Part shown: one piece after another, positions 41,668-52,468 of the stretch
How positions within the stretch are numbered: the first letter of the stretch is position 1
How the letters are laid out: each line of letters starts with the position of its first letter
NCBI RefSeq assembly: GCF_002288925.2
Contig: NW_022098063.1
Span: 4,337,784-4,401,783, forward strand
Direction: 5' to 3'
Source: Delphinapterus leucas
Lineage: Eukaryota; Chordata; Mammalia; Artiodactyla; Monodontidae
Length of the DNA: 64,000 nucleotides
Made by a program: the position numbers and the translations under genes
The notes under the pieces: generated by a model
Seen by the model: the letters and a program-made list of their open reading frames with translations, nothing else
Databases searched by the model: none
Told to the model about the DNA's origin: nothing

Positions 41668-41850
41668 GAGATGCCAGATAAAATACAGGATGTAGAGTTA
41701 AATTTGAATTTCAGTTAAACAACAGATTTTTTAATGTAAGTGTATCCCATTCAATATTTGGGACATATACTAAGAAAGTTCATTATGTATCTGAAATTCA
41801 AATTTAACAGGATGTCCTGTGTTTTTATTTGCTAAACCTAGCAACCCTAA
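41668..41850. repeat. Palindromic MER-type DNA transposon remnant
   Basis: The two halves are inverted copies. The left arm ('ccagataaaatacagg', 'gttaaatttgaatttcag') reappears reversed on the right ('ctgaaattcaaatttaac', 'cctgtgtttttatttgc'), with a short spacer holding a smaller inverted repeat. This is the architecture of non-autonomous DNA transposons with long terminal inverted repeats. I cannot name the family with certainty. Confidence 0.7.
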
Positions 41851-43775
41851 GTGTAGGAATAATAAGATGTGGTCAAAGGGGACCTGCTAACAACCTCTGA
41901 ATATTATCGATATTGTTCACACCCCAAGTTGGCTAAGGGACCCCTTTGCCCACCAGTTATGCAGCCAATACACTCCTGCCTTTAATGGGGAAGTGTCTGC
42001 CAGAGCAGCACTGTACCTCTCATCAACTCTCAAATCGCTGGTCTGGTGCTACCAGTTAGCAGATAAATGCCTCCTGGATTTTCTCTTAAACAAACAAAAG
42101 CTTGAAATGGATGGGAAGATAAGGCTTACAAAACATCAAACATGAGTGTACGAAATGAGAGCGTCCTAATCGTGTTAAACTGAGCGGTAAGACTCTAAGT
42201 GCTAGAGGAACTCAGAGTAAAGGGAGCTGATCAATGAGAACTAGACTAATGAGGATGGAGGCTCTAGATTTGCACCTTGAAAGATGAGCTCGAATTGGCT
42301 CGGCAAGGGAAATCCGAACTTCCTGGCTTGCTGGACTCCTCTCCCCTGAGGCTGTTCCCACAGAAACACTTTATGACAGGTAAGCTTGGCTTGTCAGATG
42401 CTTGGGTCAATAATTGGTAAATGTCATTTGTTGTGCCTTCACCTGTAACCTCCCGATACCCAGCAGCTTAGACAGTGCATGTGGCAGTCCACTGTGAAAC
42501 CCTGTGATTGACTTCATTAATTGACTTCATTGCCACCTTCTTTACTTCCCCTAAGTCCAGGGGCTCTCTTAATTGAAAACCCAGGTTGTTTCCACCAGGG
42601 GGCAAGGTTTAGAAGTATGCTGGCCATGGGACCTTGTTGCTTGTTCTTGTTCAGGATATACTAACAGAACGGTACCCTGGCTGTTTGACCTCTGACCAAA
42701 CAGATTAAGAGCCTCACAGCACTGACTCAAATATGCACCAGGGTCATTAGGACCTGACTTGGCCAGGAATTTAAGCTCTTGTTGGGGTATTAGGAGTCAG
42801 TGTGGAAAGAGAGCAAGTCAGTTTAGTGAATAGTGTAGAAACTAAAGGGTATCGGGTTTATATTTTAAGTGTGAGGTAATGAACATTTATTGAACGTCTG
42901 TTTTACCAGACCTGAATAGTGTATGTGTGTGTGTGTTTCGGGAGTGGTGGTTGATGGCAGGTGAAGGAGGAGAAATTGACCTTTTGGACTTCATGAAGCA
43001 GATAGACTTGAGACAGCTCACACCCTTTTGATAGAAGAGCAATTACACAACGCCACCAAGCACAAGATATCATAATATAGGCAGGAGTATTGAAGGTCTG
43101 TAGACTGGAGGGGGTGATAGATGTGGAATAGGCTTCCTTGTGTTGAATTTTGACCCATGTTTTAAAAGAAACTACTGGAAAAGAAAGTGCTAGGATACTC
43201 CAAACTGGGGAGGGGCAGGCACCAAGGGATGGTGTATGCAGTACAAACTGGGAGAATAATGATTTAAAAAACAAAACAAAACACATCTTTCATGTCAGTC
43301 CTACATAAACGCCTTCAAATGTCTACAGAGAAGAAGCATGGTAATTCTAGGCCCTCCATACTACACTAGATTCATTCTGAGTTGTTGTAAGAGGATTTGA
43401 AGGCTGTCAGAGAGAGGTATGGGGAAAGGAAAGAGAAGAATTATAAAAAAAAACCGAAAAACCCAAACCATACAGGATTTTAAGTTGAGGAACTGGGAAG
43501 GCTCTTGGTATCTTTGATAACTGGGAGGCTGAGATGGATGGATGTTGAGAGAAAGTGATGAGATGCCCCAAAGCATGGCAGCCAAGGGGGGAGAAATGAC
43601 TAGGCAAATGGGAGAGTGGTCATTTAGACTGCTGGTTTTCATATTTGCTATCTTCTTACCAATATTCCCCCTCCCCCGTTTTGCTTTTAAAAGTATATGG
43701 GTTAAATAGTTTAAATAAATATGGATTTAAAAGTTTATGGATTAATTTACATTAAAAAGTTTCTAGGAGTAAAAC
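41851..43775. other. TRIM36: TRIM36 intron 1, nothing recognised
   Basis: No exon or named repeat recognised apart from a short TG tract near 42922-42936. Minus-strand ORFs (42903-43286, 43361-43642) show no domain features. Confidence 0.45.
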
Positions 43776-43779
43776 ATAC

Positions 43780-44345
43780 ACATATTATAAAGTGCAAATA
43801 ATACATTGTGGGTGGAAAGTGTCTTCCGCACCTGACTCCATCTCCTTACTTCTCCACAACACTGTTACCAATTTTTGTGCTCCATTTCAGACTTACTTTT
43901 ATTTACTTATTTGCCTATGTAAGCAATATGCCTGCCTGTCTCACCTTTTTTTTTTTTTTTCAAAGTGGCAACATACAGAATCCATATGTTTTTATATTTG
44001 TTTTACACTATTTTAGAATTCCTTTTCATGGCATGGATGTACATTATGGATAGTTGATATTTAATTTGTATGAAGTCCCCCTGAGATCTTTGTACATGTT
44101 TTTGTGCACAATGCAAGTCTTTCAGTGGGAAAGTTATTAGAAGTGGAATTGCTTAAAAGGAGAAACACTGAAATTTTTTGATAGGTTTTACAAAATTTCC
44201 CTTCAAATAAGCTGGACCAATCTACACTGTTACAAAAAAGTTTGAAAGTGTCTAGTTTCCCACATTCTTACCAAGTGTATTAACATATTTTTTGAACTTT
44301 GAGAATCAGGTGGAAAATAACTCATTGTCATTTGATTTGCATAAT
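43780..44345 (-). repeat. LINE-1 (L1M) 3' UTR fragment, antisense
   Basis: Motifs of an old antisense L1 3' end: 'catggcatggatgtacatta', 'agaagtggaattgcttaaaa', 'ccaatctacactgttac' and 'tttcccacattcttaccaag'. Degenerate, in TRIM36 intron 1. Confidence 0.65.
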
Positions 44346-45353
44346 GGAAGGGCTTTCAAATTTATTTTCAGCCAAGTATTGTCTATACAGTTTTTTCTTT
44401 AGTTCATGTTAATGAAACCTTCTAATCTCTTTTACTCTGTACTTTCGTTAGTTTTGGACCAAAGCACTATTCAAGTGTGCTGATGTGAGATTACAGCCAA
44501 AGGGGTATTGTTGAGCCCAAAGACCAGAATTAAAGACAGAAACCGACTTATAATGCTTTTTAATGGTCGAGACTTTTAAAATCTATATGGGAACATGGTG
44601 TAGGACATCATATAGGTAACTAAATTACACACGCATTTTGGTATCTTCCTCAGTTCCCTTCTGATTAGGATGCTTCAGAACCTGTGGGGAGGAAGCAGCC
44701 TCAACTTCAGCATGTTCGGCCACGCAGCGGGCATTAATCTGGATCAGAATAGTCCAGTCATTACTTGGCAAGGTGTTCATCCTCTCTGCACCTCATCTGT
44801 AAATTGAGGGTATTCCATTAAAGACAATTGCTACGGTCCCTTGCTGTTCTTAATTCTGCACTGCCACAGCGTTATTTAATTGTCGGCTGGAGAAGAGGCT
44901 ATTACTGCTGACAGTGCTGTGGGAAGACGGCGGAACATGCCACAGACAGAGACTTGTCCCAAATGGGAAATAAAAGTGGGAAGCGTGTCAAAACCTAAAC
45001 GGGATGCCGCGCTACAGCTCTGTGGTCCCTTCGTCCAGCTGCTTAGAGCTCCTGTTTTCTCAGTCTATACATGAGATGGAATTATTTAGCCAGCTGGGAG
45101 GGCGGTGGCGTGATCTAACAATACGGTTTCCAACAACCCCACGTTAATGTGTTTTCGGTTTGCCTTGAAAACTGGAAGAAACGCGCTTGAACCGCAGCAG
45201 GTGAACTTTATGCGGCTAGTCTCCGACCTGGAAAAACGGTGCCTGAACACAGGGCGGGCGCCCACCGCCTGGGTGCGTGGGTGCCGGAGCCGTTAAAGAC
45301 CAACCAGCTGTCCCGATTTCCCCACACCCTCCGTGCCCGGGGGTGGGAAGCGC

Positions 45354-45354
<1 letters not shown>

Positions 45355-45405
<51 letters not shown>
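45355..45405 (+). repeat. (CGG)17 trinucleotide repeat
   Basis: Seventeen perfect CGG units without interruption, preceded by 'gcg' and followed by 'cacgcacacac'. It lies about 1.16 kb upstream of the exon 1B start codon within the CpG island. Whether it is transcribed is unknown. Confidence 0.97.
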
Positions 45406-45406
<1 letters not shown>

Positions 45407-46206
45407 ACGCACACACTAGGCGGGGCAGGGAGCTGCCGCCTCTAATTCCCGGCCAGTACCCGGGAGAGGGACCCCTACGCTGCGGCTTGTCCCCGCGCCA
45501 CTTGGCAAGAACGTGCCGTGCGTGGCAGCGCGGCGCCCTGGTGTGTAAAAGCAGAAGCAGAAAACGAGTGGTTGGTGACCAGTCAGGGAATGTGAAGTCC
45601 ACGCTACGAATCGGGCCGGAAGAGAAGGAGGAGAGCGGGGCGGGGACAGGGACCCTCTAGGGGAAACCCCCGGCCCTGGTTGGGGCGGGGTGAGCCGGGT
45701 CTCGCCCTGGTCGCCTCCCCCGCGCGCGACTCTGTGTGCCGGGTGCGACGGCACGGGAAGGCGGCCTGGGCCAGCCCTCTCCCTGCCGCCCTGGCTAGAG
45801 TCAGGAAATGGAGCTTGTCTCTGAATGCTTAGTCCGCGCTTTAGCAAAGCGCACGGAAAGACAAATGAAGAGCAGAGGGTCGGCGCGGAGCAGTGGCCAG
45901 GGCAGTAGTCCGGGGCAGCACCGCCGGACCGCTCCACCGCGGCCCGCTCCACCGCGGCCCCGCCCCGGCTCGGCCCTCGGCCTCCACCGCCCCTTCCCCG
46001 CCCTCACTTCCGACCCTCCGAGGCTTCCTACCCGGCAGGGGGCGAAGGTGGCGGCCCGGGCGGCAGTGAGGAGGGGCGGGGAAGGGGCAGCTGCGGTGGC
46101 TGAGCGAGCTGGAACCCCGCCGACTGCCACACCCCCGCCCACTGCTCCGCCGCTGGGCCTTCCAACCCCCCGCCCGCGGCCCCTCCTCCTTTGTGCGGTG
46201 GGCGCT

Positions 46207-46220
46207 GTTGCCCGGGCGAC
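46207..46220. promoter_or_regulatory. RFX X-box-like palindrome
   Basis: gttgcccgggcgac fits the X-box pattern of two inverted half sites: GTTGCC, a 2-base spacer, then GGCGAC, where the consensus second half is RGYAAC. It therefore has one mismatch. It sits about 350 bases upstream of the exon 1B ATG. RFX factors act at promoters of ciliary and testis genes; binding here is inferred only. Confidence 0.45.
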
Positions 46221-46569
46221 GGCGCCGCCCCGCCCTGGCCCCGCCCTCCACGGACCCCTGGCCCTGGTCTCCGCGTGGCTGCCCGCCCAGCCGCAGGCCG
46301 CAGGATCCGCCGCTGCAGCCGGCTGCGGGGCGGGATTCACGGAGCTACCGTAGAGAGCAAAGCTTGTCTCTCCGCGTCTTTGCTTTCGCCCGCCCTGGCT
46401 TCTTCCTCGCCGCGTCGGTCCGCTGGTCGGGTCCGGCTGACCAGCTCGCCCTCCGGCTCCGAACCGAGGCTCCAAGGCCGCCACAGGGACCCGCTCACCA
46501 GACACAGCCAGGGGCCGCCCGTCTGCCTGTTTGGATCCTGCCTTTGATGACACCTGGCAAAAGACTACC

Positions 46570-46596
46570 ATGGAGGGGGATGGTTCAAACTCGCTG
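46570..46596 (+). CDS. TRIM36: TRIM36 alternative first coding exon 1B
   Basis: Encodes the nine residues MEGDGSNSL and ends at a consensus donor (CTG|gtgagt) in phase 0, so it joins exon 2 as '…SNSL-VTIKN'. The ATG has a strong context (A at -3, G at +4). It matches the alternative TRIM36 N-terminus I recall from human isoforms. Its use would replace the 21-residue 1A peptide with nine residues, leaving the RING intact. Confidence 0.9.
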
Positions 46597-48687
46597 GTGA
46601 GTGGGGGAGAGGGACGGCCGCCTAACGCCTCGGTGGCGGCGCGCCGGGTCCCCTGGGTCTCTCTTTCCCCTCTGCCCTGAGCCGTGAGGGACCCTGTCAC
46701 CCCGGAGGAGTGAGGGCGGGCGTGTGGTGGCCCCGCTTCCTCTTCGCCTTTCCCGCCCCGGGCAGGGTTTCGCAACCCGGGGCGCCCCCTTTCTGCCCCT
46801 CAGTGGGACGGTCGGACTCGGGGTCACCGGGGCCCGGAAGAGTGTGCCACTCCTGTGCGGTGATGGCTCACCTGAGAACCTCGGGGAGTTTGGGCGGGGC
46901 TATTTAATGGTATTCAGATTGTAGAATTAATTCGCTTTAGGGAGTCGGGTGCCCGTCGCGGCCCGGGGCGCGTGTCCCGCGCGTGTCCCGCCTTCCTTTG
47001 TCTGGGAGCGCGGTGGCGCCGGCTCTCGAGTCCCCCTCGGACCCTCGCGGGCCTGGCCCGCAGTCGCCGCGAGCAGTGGCTCCTCCCCGCCTTTGCCTGC
47101 TCGCGGGAGGCGGGCTTACTGCAGCAGCTGTCGGGGTACAAGTGTTTTTGTTTCAAGGGGTCGGATATGCAATTCTTTCCAACTTGCTAGTTTCCCGTCG
47201 AACCTCATTTATTTTGAAATAGCTTAATTGGGGGAGCCAGCACATCACATTTCTCTTAATCAGGTTGTTTCCTCTCAGTGAGTGTAAAATGAGCACTAAA
47301 TTTTTCTTTTGCGTAAGAATTGCTTTATATCCATCGTGATTAGCAAGCTTATGCACTGCTCTGTGTACAAGAAAAGTGGAAATGATTTTAGATCTTTCAG
47401 TGGGAAGTACACCTCTCATAAAATGGGGCGTGAGAGCCTGTTCTGAACATTCAGGACAATAATTTCCTTTTGAATCAGATGTCAAATTCTTTACGAAATG
47501 AGAGAGGATGTGAATATTCTGTATTGTTTGATGTGAATTGTGAGGTGTGGATATCCTCCAAATTTACTAAAACTATGATGTGATGTGGGCTTTTTTTAAA
47601 CATTGTGTGATGCATCAAGAAACGCTGCATCACAAGACCCATTTACAGTGATAAAGCCAGTTGGCTGAAGTGCTATTGTCAGGGATTATTAAAGCACTTG
47701 GTGTCATTTTAAGGGGAATACTCACATGCATTTTTATTTAACTAAAACAAGTGAATTAATTCAGTTTTAATTTTCTCTGTGTTTCCAGTAGTTGAAATGA
47801 CTGTACAGGGTTATGAGTACTTTAAAATTCTACCATCATTAAAATTGCAGGTATGCTAAATATAGATTCATAGCACCTGAAGTTTGGGATCCGTGGGGAA
47901 AAACTACACAGGCAAAGAATGGGAAAACTGGTATGAGGTCATTAGACGTTTTTAGTTGTGATGAGTCTAAATGTTTCTCACTGAAAATATTGCAAGCCTG
48001 TAGTATCGAGAGAGCATCTCTAATGGTTCCTTCTAATCCCCTATACCCTTTTAGTATTCATAAAGTGCTTTTAAGATAACTGCTTTGATATGCAGCCTGA
48101 GAAACTCTTACCTACATTACAGTTGCAGCATGTGGAAAATGGTCACATTTAATGTAGAAAGTTGCAGATAATTCAGCTTGTAAATAGATTTCAAGTAGAG
48201 TTCCATGAACATAATGGCTAACCCAGTTTTTACCAGCTCTTGTTACTTGCCAGTTACAGAGCTAATGTGCTAAATAGGAATAATCCTATTCTTAGTGCTA
48301 TATACTTAATTTTTATTGAAGTAATCTACTTTCAGGATTTCAATGAAGTCCTAAATCAGTTAATTAATAATGATTTAATAACTTAATAATTGTTGATGAA
48401 ATATTATGGTCCCCTAATACTTTATGCTAATTTTTCTCATACTTCAGGCTTTCTCTTTTTTTTTTCTTTAACCATTTCATGCCCCTTCACCTCTAGGCAA
48501 TGGATGATGAGGGGGACATAATTAATGGTATAGACTTTCATAGCCAAAACGAAACTTCACACTTTAAAAAAATCTGTTTAATTCTTTTTTGAAAGGTTAA
48601 CACATGTACTTATACAAGAGGTATAAGCATGTTAATGTATTTACACACTAAAAGCCTTTGATTCTGATTTCTTTTTCTCAACTTAAG
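46597..48687 (+). other. TRIM36: TRIM36 intron between exon 1B and exon 2
   Basis: The first 500 bases are CpG island; the rest is AT-rich without a recognised repeat or exon. It ends with a pyrimidine tract and AG (…tttttctcaacttaag). A pyrimidine-rich stretch near 48450 resembles an acceptor but is not followed by a recognisable exon. Confidence 0.8.
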
Positions 48688-48922
48688 GTTACCATTAAGA
48701 ATATCGAAAGAGAGCTCATTTGCCCGGCATGCAAGGAGCTGTTTACCCACCCGTTGATTCTCCCTTGTCAACATAGTATCTGTCATAAATGTGTAAAAGA
48801 ACTCTTACTGATGCTTGATGATTCATTCAATGACGTGGGATCAGACAACTCCAATCAGAGCAGTCCTCGACTTCGGCTTCCCTCCCCTAGCATGGATAAA
48901 ATTGACAGAATTAGCAGACCAG
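48688..48922 (+). CDS. TRIM36: TRIM36 exon 2: first half of RING finger
   Basis: Encodes residues 22-99 and the first base of codon 100 (1A numbering). The RING begins with C33-x2-C36 ('ICPACKELF'), then C48, H50, C53 and C56 ('CQHSICHKC'). A Ser/Asp/Pro-rich insertion follows ('DDSFNDVGSDNSNQSSPRLR'), typical of C-I TRIM proteins, in which the last RING cysteine pair is far downstream. The RING recruits E2 enzymes for ubiquitin transfer. The exon is flanked by AG and GT (AG|GTATGT) and leaves phase 1, matched by exon 3. Confidence 0.97.
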
Positions 48923-49513
48923 GTATGTGGTAGAACCTGGGGTGGTGGAGTTTGGTTATATGTTCAGTGATAATTGTGGAAGGGAAATTATTTTCGTTAT
49001 TTTGGGGGTTAATCATTCCAGGTGAATAAATTAAAACTATAGTTAGAAAAGAATCCCTTTCTCTTTTAAAATGAACTTTTAAAACGTCAAAATGAACTTT
49101 TATTGTCTTTTGGTATGCATTTAAAATGGATATTGGATATTGAACACGAATTTTGTATTGAACCCATTATTAACTGTGTCTGTATTTTAGGGGGTGTTCT
49201 GACCCTGTGAAGTCCTTTATATGAGGAATGAAATAATGGACCACTGAAGTACTCACTAGGGAACCATCTATGTGTGGTAATAGGTAAATAAATATGCAGA
49301 ATTAAGGGATGAGACTACATAATGCCCAGTTCTAGAAGACTTTTTAGAGGAATGTTATTTGGCATCATTTTATTCCATTTTATTCTTCAGCCATTTTTTA
49401 ATCCAAATTTTAAAATAAGGATTTTGAACATCAGCTAAACAGTAGTGGAATTCTGTAGTAGTGTGTAGAAGTAGGTCTAATTAGATGTATAGCACATGTA
49501 CTATACCATTATT

Positions 49514-49865
49514 TATTTTTAAAAATAAATTTATTTATTTTTAAAAATAAATTTATTTTTTAAAATAAATCTATTTATTTTTGGCTGCGTCGGGTCTTCA
49601 TTGCTGCGTGTGGGCTTTCTCTAGTTGCGGTGAGCGGGGGCTACTCTTCATTGCAGTGCATGAGCTTCTCATTGCGGTGGCTTCTCATTGTGGAGCTTGG
49701 GCTCTAGGCGCACGGACTTCAGTAGTTATGGTGCGCAAGCTCAGTAGTTGTGGTGCATGGGCTTAGTTGCTTCTGTGGCATGTGAGATCTTCCCAGACCA
49801 GGGCTTGAACCTGTGTCCCCTGCATTGGCAGGCGGATTCTTAACTACTGCGGCGCCAGGGAAGTC
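49514..49865 (-). mobile_element. CHR-type SINE, long subfamily, in TRIM36 intron, with target-site duplication
   Basis: Antisense copy running from an AT-rich tail (49514-49575) through 'tttggctgcgtcgggtcttc' to the head end 'ccagggaagtc'. The exact 13-base repeat ctataccattatt flanks it at 49501-49513 and 49866-49878. The tail contains two copies of a 20-base perfect AT palindrome at 49511-49530 and 49533-49552. Confidence 0.95.
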
Positions 49866-50939
49866 CTATACCATTATTATATAGCCGGTGTTTAAATTTT
49901 TTCCTATTGGGATGGTGTTTCTTTCTTCTGAACATCTATTGCAGGATTAATGTAGATCAAAATTAATTTAAAATCATTGGGAACAGGGCCACTGGGAAGT
50001 TGAGGGCCAAAATCGGCAGTAAGGGTCAAGGGGAGGCAGAGGTTTGGGTAGAAATACCACAGCATCATGTTCAGCACTTCCTTCCTATGGAGGAGAGTCC
50101 TCGAGCGGCCGTGAGCACCAGACTTCAGGGCTTCAGCTCTGCCCAGTTTGGGCTTTGAGGTTTTCAGTTTAATCCTTTTGTCCACTCTGTCCATTTCTCC
50201 CTCTTTAGTATAGGAGTAACTTTTTAATATTGTAAAAAAAACCCTTTTTGTAAAATCAGAAAAGAATCTTTTTCTCCTCATTTGCATTTTAGAGAATGCC
50301 ATCTTTTTTGGTCCATGCTGTGATATGGAGTCTCCTTGGGCAATATTTGTGTCTATGTGCTCCATCAGAGAGTGTATAAGAGGAGATTTGTTCTAAGAGT
50401 GGTATTATGGTATTTTAAAAACATGAATTTTTTTAAAATGGTAATCACCAATTCCTTGGAGGATATTTTACACACATAAAAATTATATGTATATACAAAA
50501 AAGGGAGCATTAGGTAACGATGGGAGTGCAGGATGTATGAGGTTGGAGAGGGTTATGCTCTTTGTGAAGTCATCACTTTTATGTTTTCGTCCCTGTTAGG
50601 AAACTGGCATACTGAGGAGGGGAGGAAAGACAGTGATAGCTTGAGATCATTCTACCAGATAAAAATTCATATTCTGTTGCTAGATCCTCATTGGATAATT
50701 AGGGACCCTGGCTTGATTGACCAAGAAGATTCACTTTTTGTATATTAATATTCAGCACAGACCATTAAATAAAATTGTAGTTAAATACTAGTATTTCTAC
50801 TGATCATTAGATTGAGCTCACATGTGTATTTCATGAAATTCTGTGTTTTATATAGGCTTTGAATCTTAAGATTTGGTTTTTATGTGATCGATATAAAGTA
50901 TGAATGAAATATAGATGAAAAATAGTTAACTGTTTCTGT

Positions 50940-51010
50940 TTTCAGGAACTTACCTAGCACAGTAGTTGGTAGATGTTTAATAAATATGTGTTGAGTGGAT
51001 GTTGAATGAC
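50940..51010 (+). repeat. L2 LINE 3' end
   Basis: 'acctagcacagtagttggta' and 'taataaatatgtgttgagtg' fit the L2 terminus. Short and diverged. Confidence 0.6.
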
Positions 51011-51302
51011 AAACGTTTGCTATAAGATTTGTACAGAGCATGCCATGATGGCTTATATTTATCGATGATGGCATTTTTCCAGAACAAGAGATCAAAAATA
51101 GATGTACCGAGATGTTCCTCCCTCTTCTTTAGGAAGAACCCTGTTAAGCTGTATTATGTCCTCATGGGGGGCAAGTTGGAAAGCTTCTCTGTGGAGATCA
51201 ATTATAGGAAATAAGAATATTTGGTGAAGGGATGACTGCAGAATATGATGGCTGCCTTGTGGAAGAGTAGTAGTACTCTGGGTATATTCACAGCAAAAAT
51301 TC

Positions 51303-51597
51303 CAGATCTGTCCAGTACACTAGCCACATATGGCTGTTGAGTGCTTGAAACACATTAGTCTGAATTGAGATATGCACTTGTACCTCTTAGAGTGAAAAAA
51401 TGAATATAGCATACCTCTAGTAATTTTATATTACATTTTGAAATGAGAGTTTTTGGATATATTGGGTTAAATATGTATCACTAAAATTAATTTCACTTGT
51501 TTATTTTTACTTTTTTGTGGCTACTGGAAAATGTAAAATGACGTATGTGGCTTACACTTTCACACATATTCCTTTCAAATAGCATTGCATGGGTCAT
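51303..51597. repeat. MER-type DNA transposon remnant (copy 1)
   Basis: Terminal motif 'ctgtccagtacactagccac' at the left and 'tttcaaatagcattgcatgg' at the right, with internal 'gccacatatggctgttgagt' and 'ttttttgtggctactggaaa'. This is a known mammalian hAT-like non-autonomous repeat; the family name is not certain. A related copy lies 2.2 kb downstream. Confidence 0.6.
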
Positions 51598-52430
51598 TTG
51601 ACAGATTTTAAAATAAAAGGATGCCTTGAAAGGAGAGTAAGATTTGTGTGTATAACACTAGCATGTTAAATTGTGTAAAAATAAAAGAGCTATATAAGTG
51701 TTCATTTTTGGTCATATATATGCAAGCTTTTCTCCCATTCTGTATTACCTGTTGTCATTAAGATACAACCATTGGTAGTAATGTTTATTTATTGTGTTGA
51801 TTTAGATCACTTAAAAAAACCAGAAAAGAGATGCTTGATTTTTACTTTATATATTCAACAGTTTTCAGAAGTGTGATTGTTTAAAAATACAAATCTATAG
51901 GATAAAGTATAGGTCTCTTAAGTGATGCACCAACAGAGATTAATTCTGAACTGTGATAGGATAAGCTTGATGACTGTTTTACATTGGTGGCTTTATATAA
52001 ATACCATGCGTACCAGGAAAAACATTTTTTTTTTTTACTGTTAATTCAGTAATTGTATTATGTGTAGGACACAGTTACTGCTTTATCTTTTGTTAACATG
52101 TTGTGAATGTTCTCTTTGAAATTAAATTCTAAATCCAGCTTTCTGTTCGTTGTTCACAGCATCACAACGGAGATCTTTGGGGTGGAGAGGTAGAAAATGC
52201 TTTATTGCTTGTGTGGCCGCAGGCAGTATAGTGTTAGATTTAAATTAAATAACTTTATATAGATAAAGTTTGTTTTTAAATAAATATCAGTGGTCAAGTC
52301 TTCAAAATCATGTAGAAAGTGAACAAATTTGGCTGACATGACTTAAAGGTCAACAGGACTAAAATTCCAAGCAATTTCTGATGTTTTTAAATGGAGCTCT
52401 GATTATTAGTGCTTGCATTTTGCCACGTAT

Positions 52431-52468
52431 ACACACACACACACACACACAGACACACACACACACAT
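52431..52468 (+). repeat. (AC)n microsatellite
   Basis: AC repeat interrupted once by 'agac'. In TRIM36 intron 2. Confidence 0.95.

Larger units (their letters stand above)
45190..47130. promoter_or_regulatory. TRIM36: CpG island, TRIM36 downstream promoter region (exon 1B)
   Basis: Roughly 1.9 kb of very GC- and CpG-rich DNA around exon 1B, denser than the exon 1A island. It contains a (CGG)17 tract, many GC boxes (for example 'ggggcggggaaggggcagc' near 46074), a tandem 'ctccaccgcggcccg' repeat near 45934-45960 and an X-box-like palindrome at 46207. No TATA box is evident, fitting a CpG-island promoter with dispersed starts. Long ORFs on both strands here reflect scarcity of AT-rich stop codons. 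Confidence 0.85.

Noticed and set aside
45216..45660. ORFs with poly-Arg, poly-Gly or poly-Pro runs
   Set aside because: These are readings of the (CGG)17 tract in different frames.
45801..46775. 324-codon minus-strand ORF through the exon 1B CpG island
   Set aside because: It is Arg/Gly/Ala/Pro-rich with no domain, and overlaps other long ORFs on both strands. High GC content makes stop codons rare. No conserved motif or splice context supports it.
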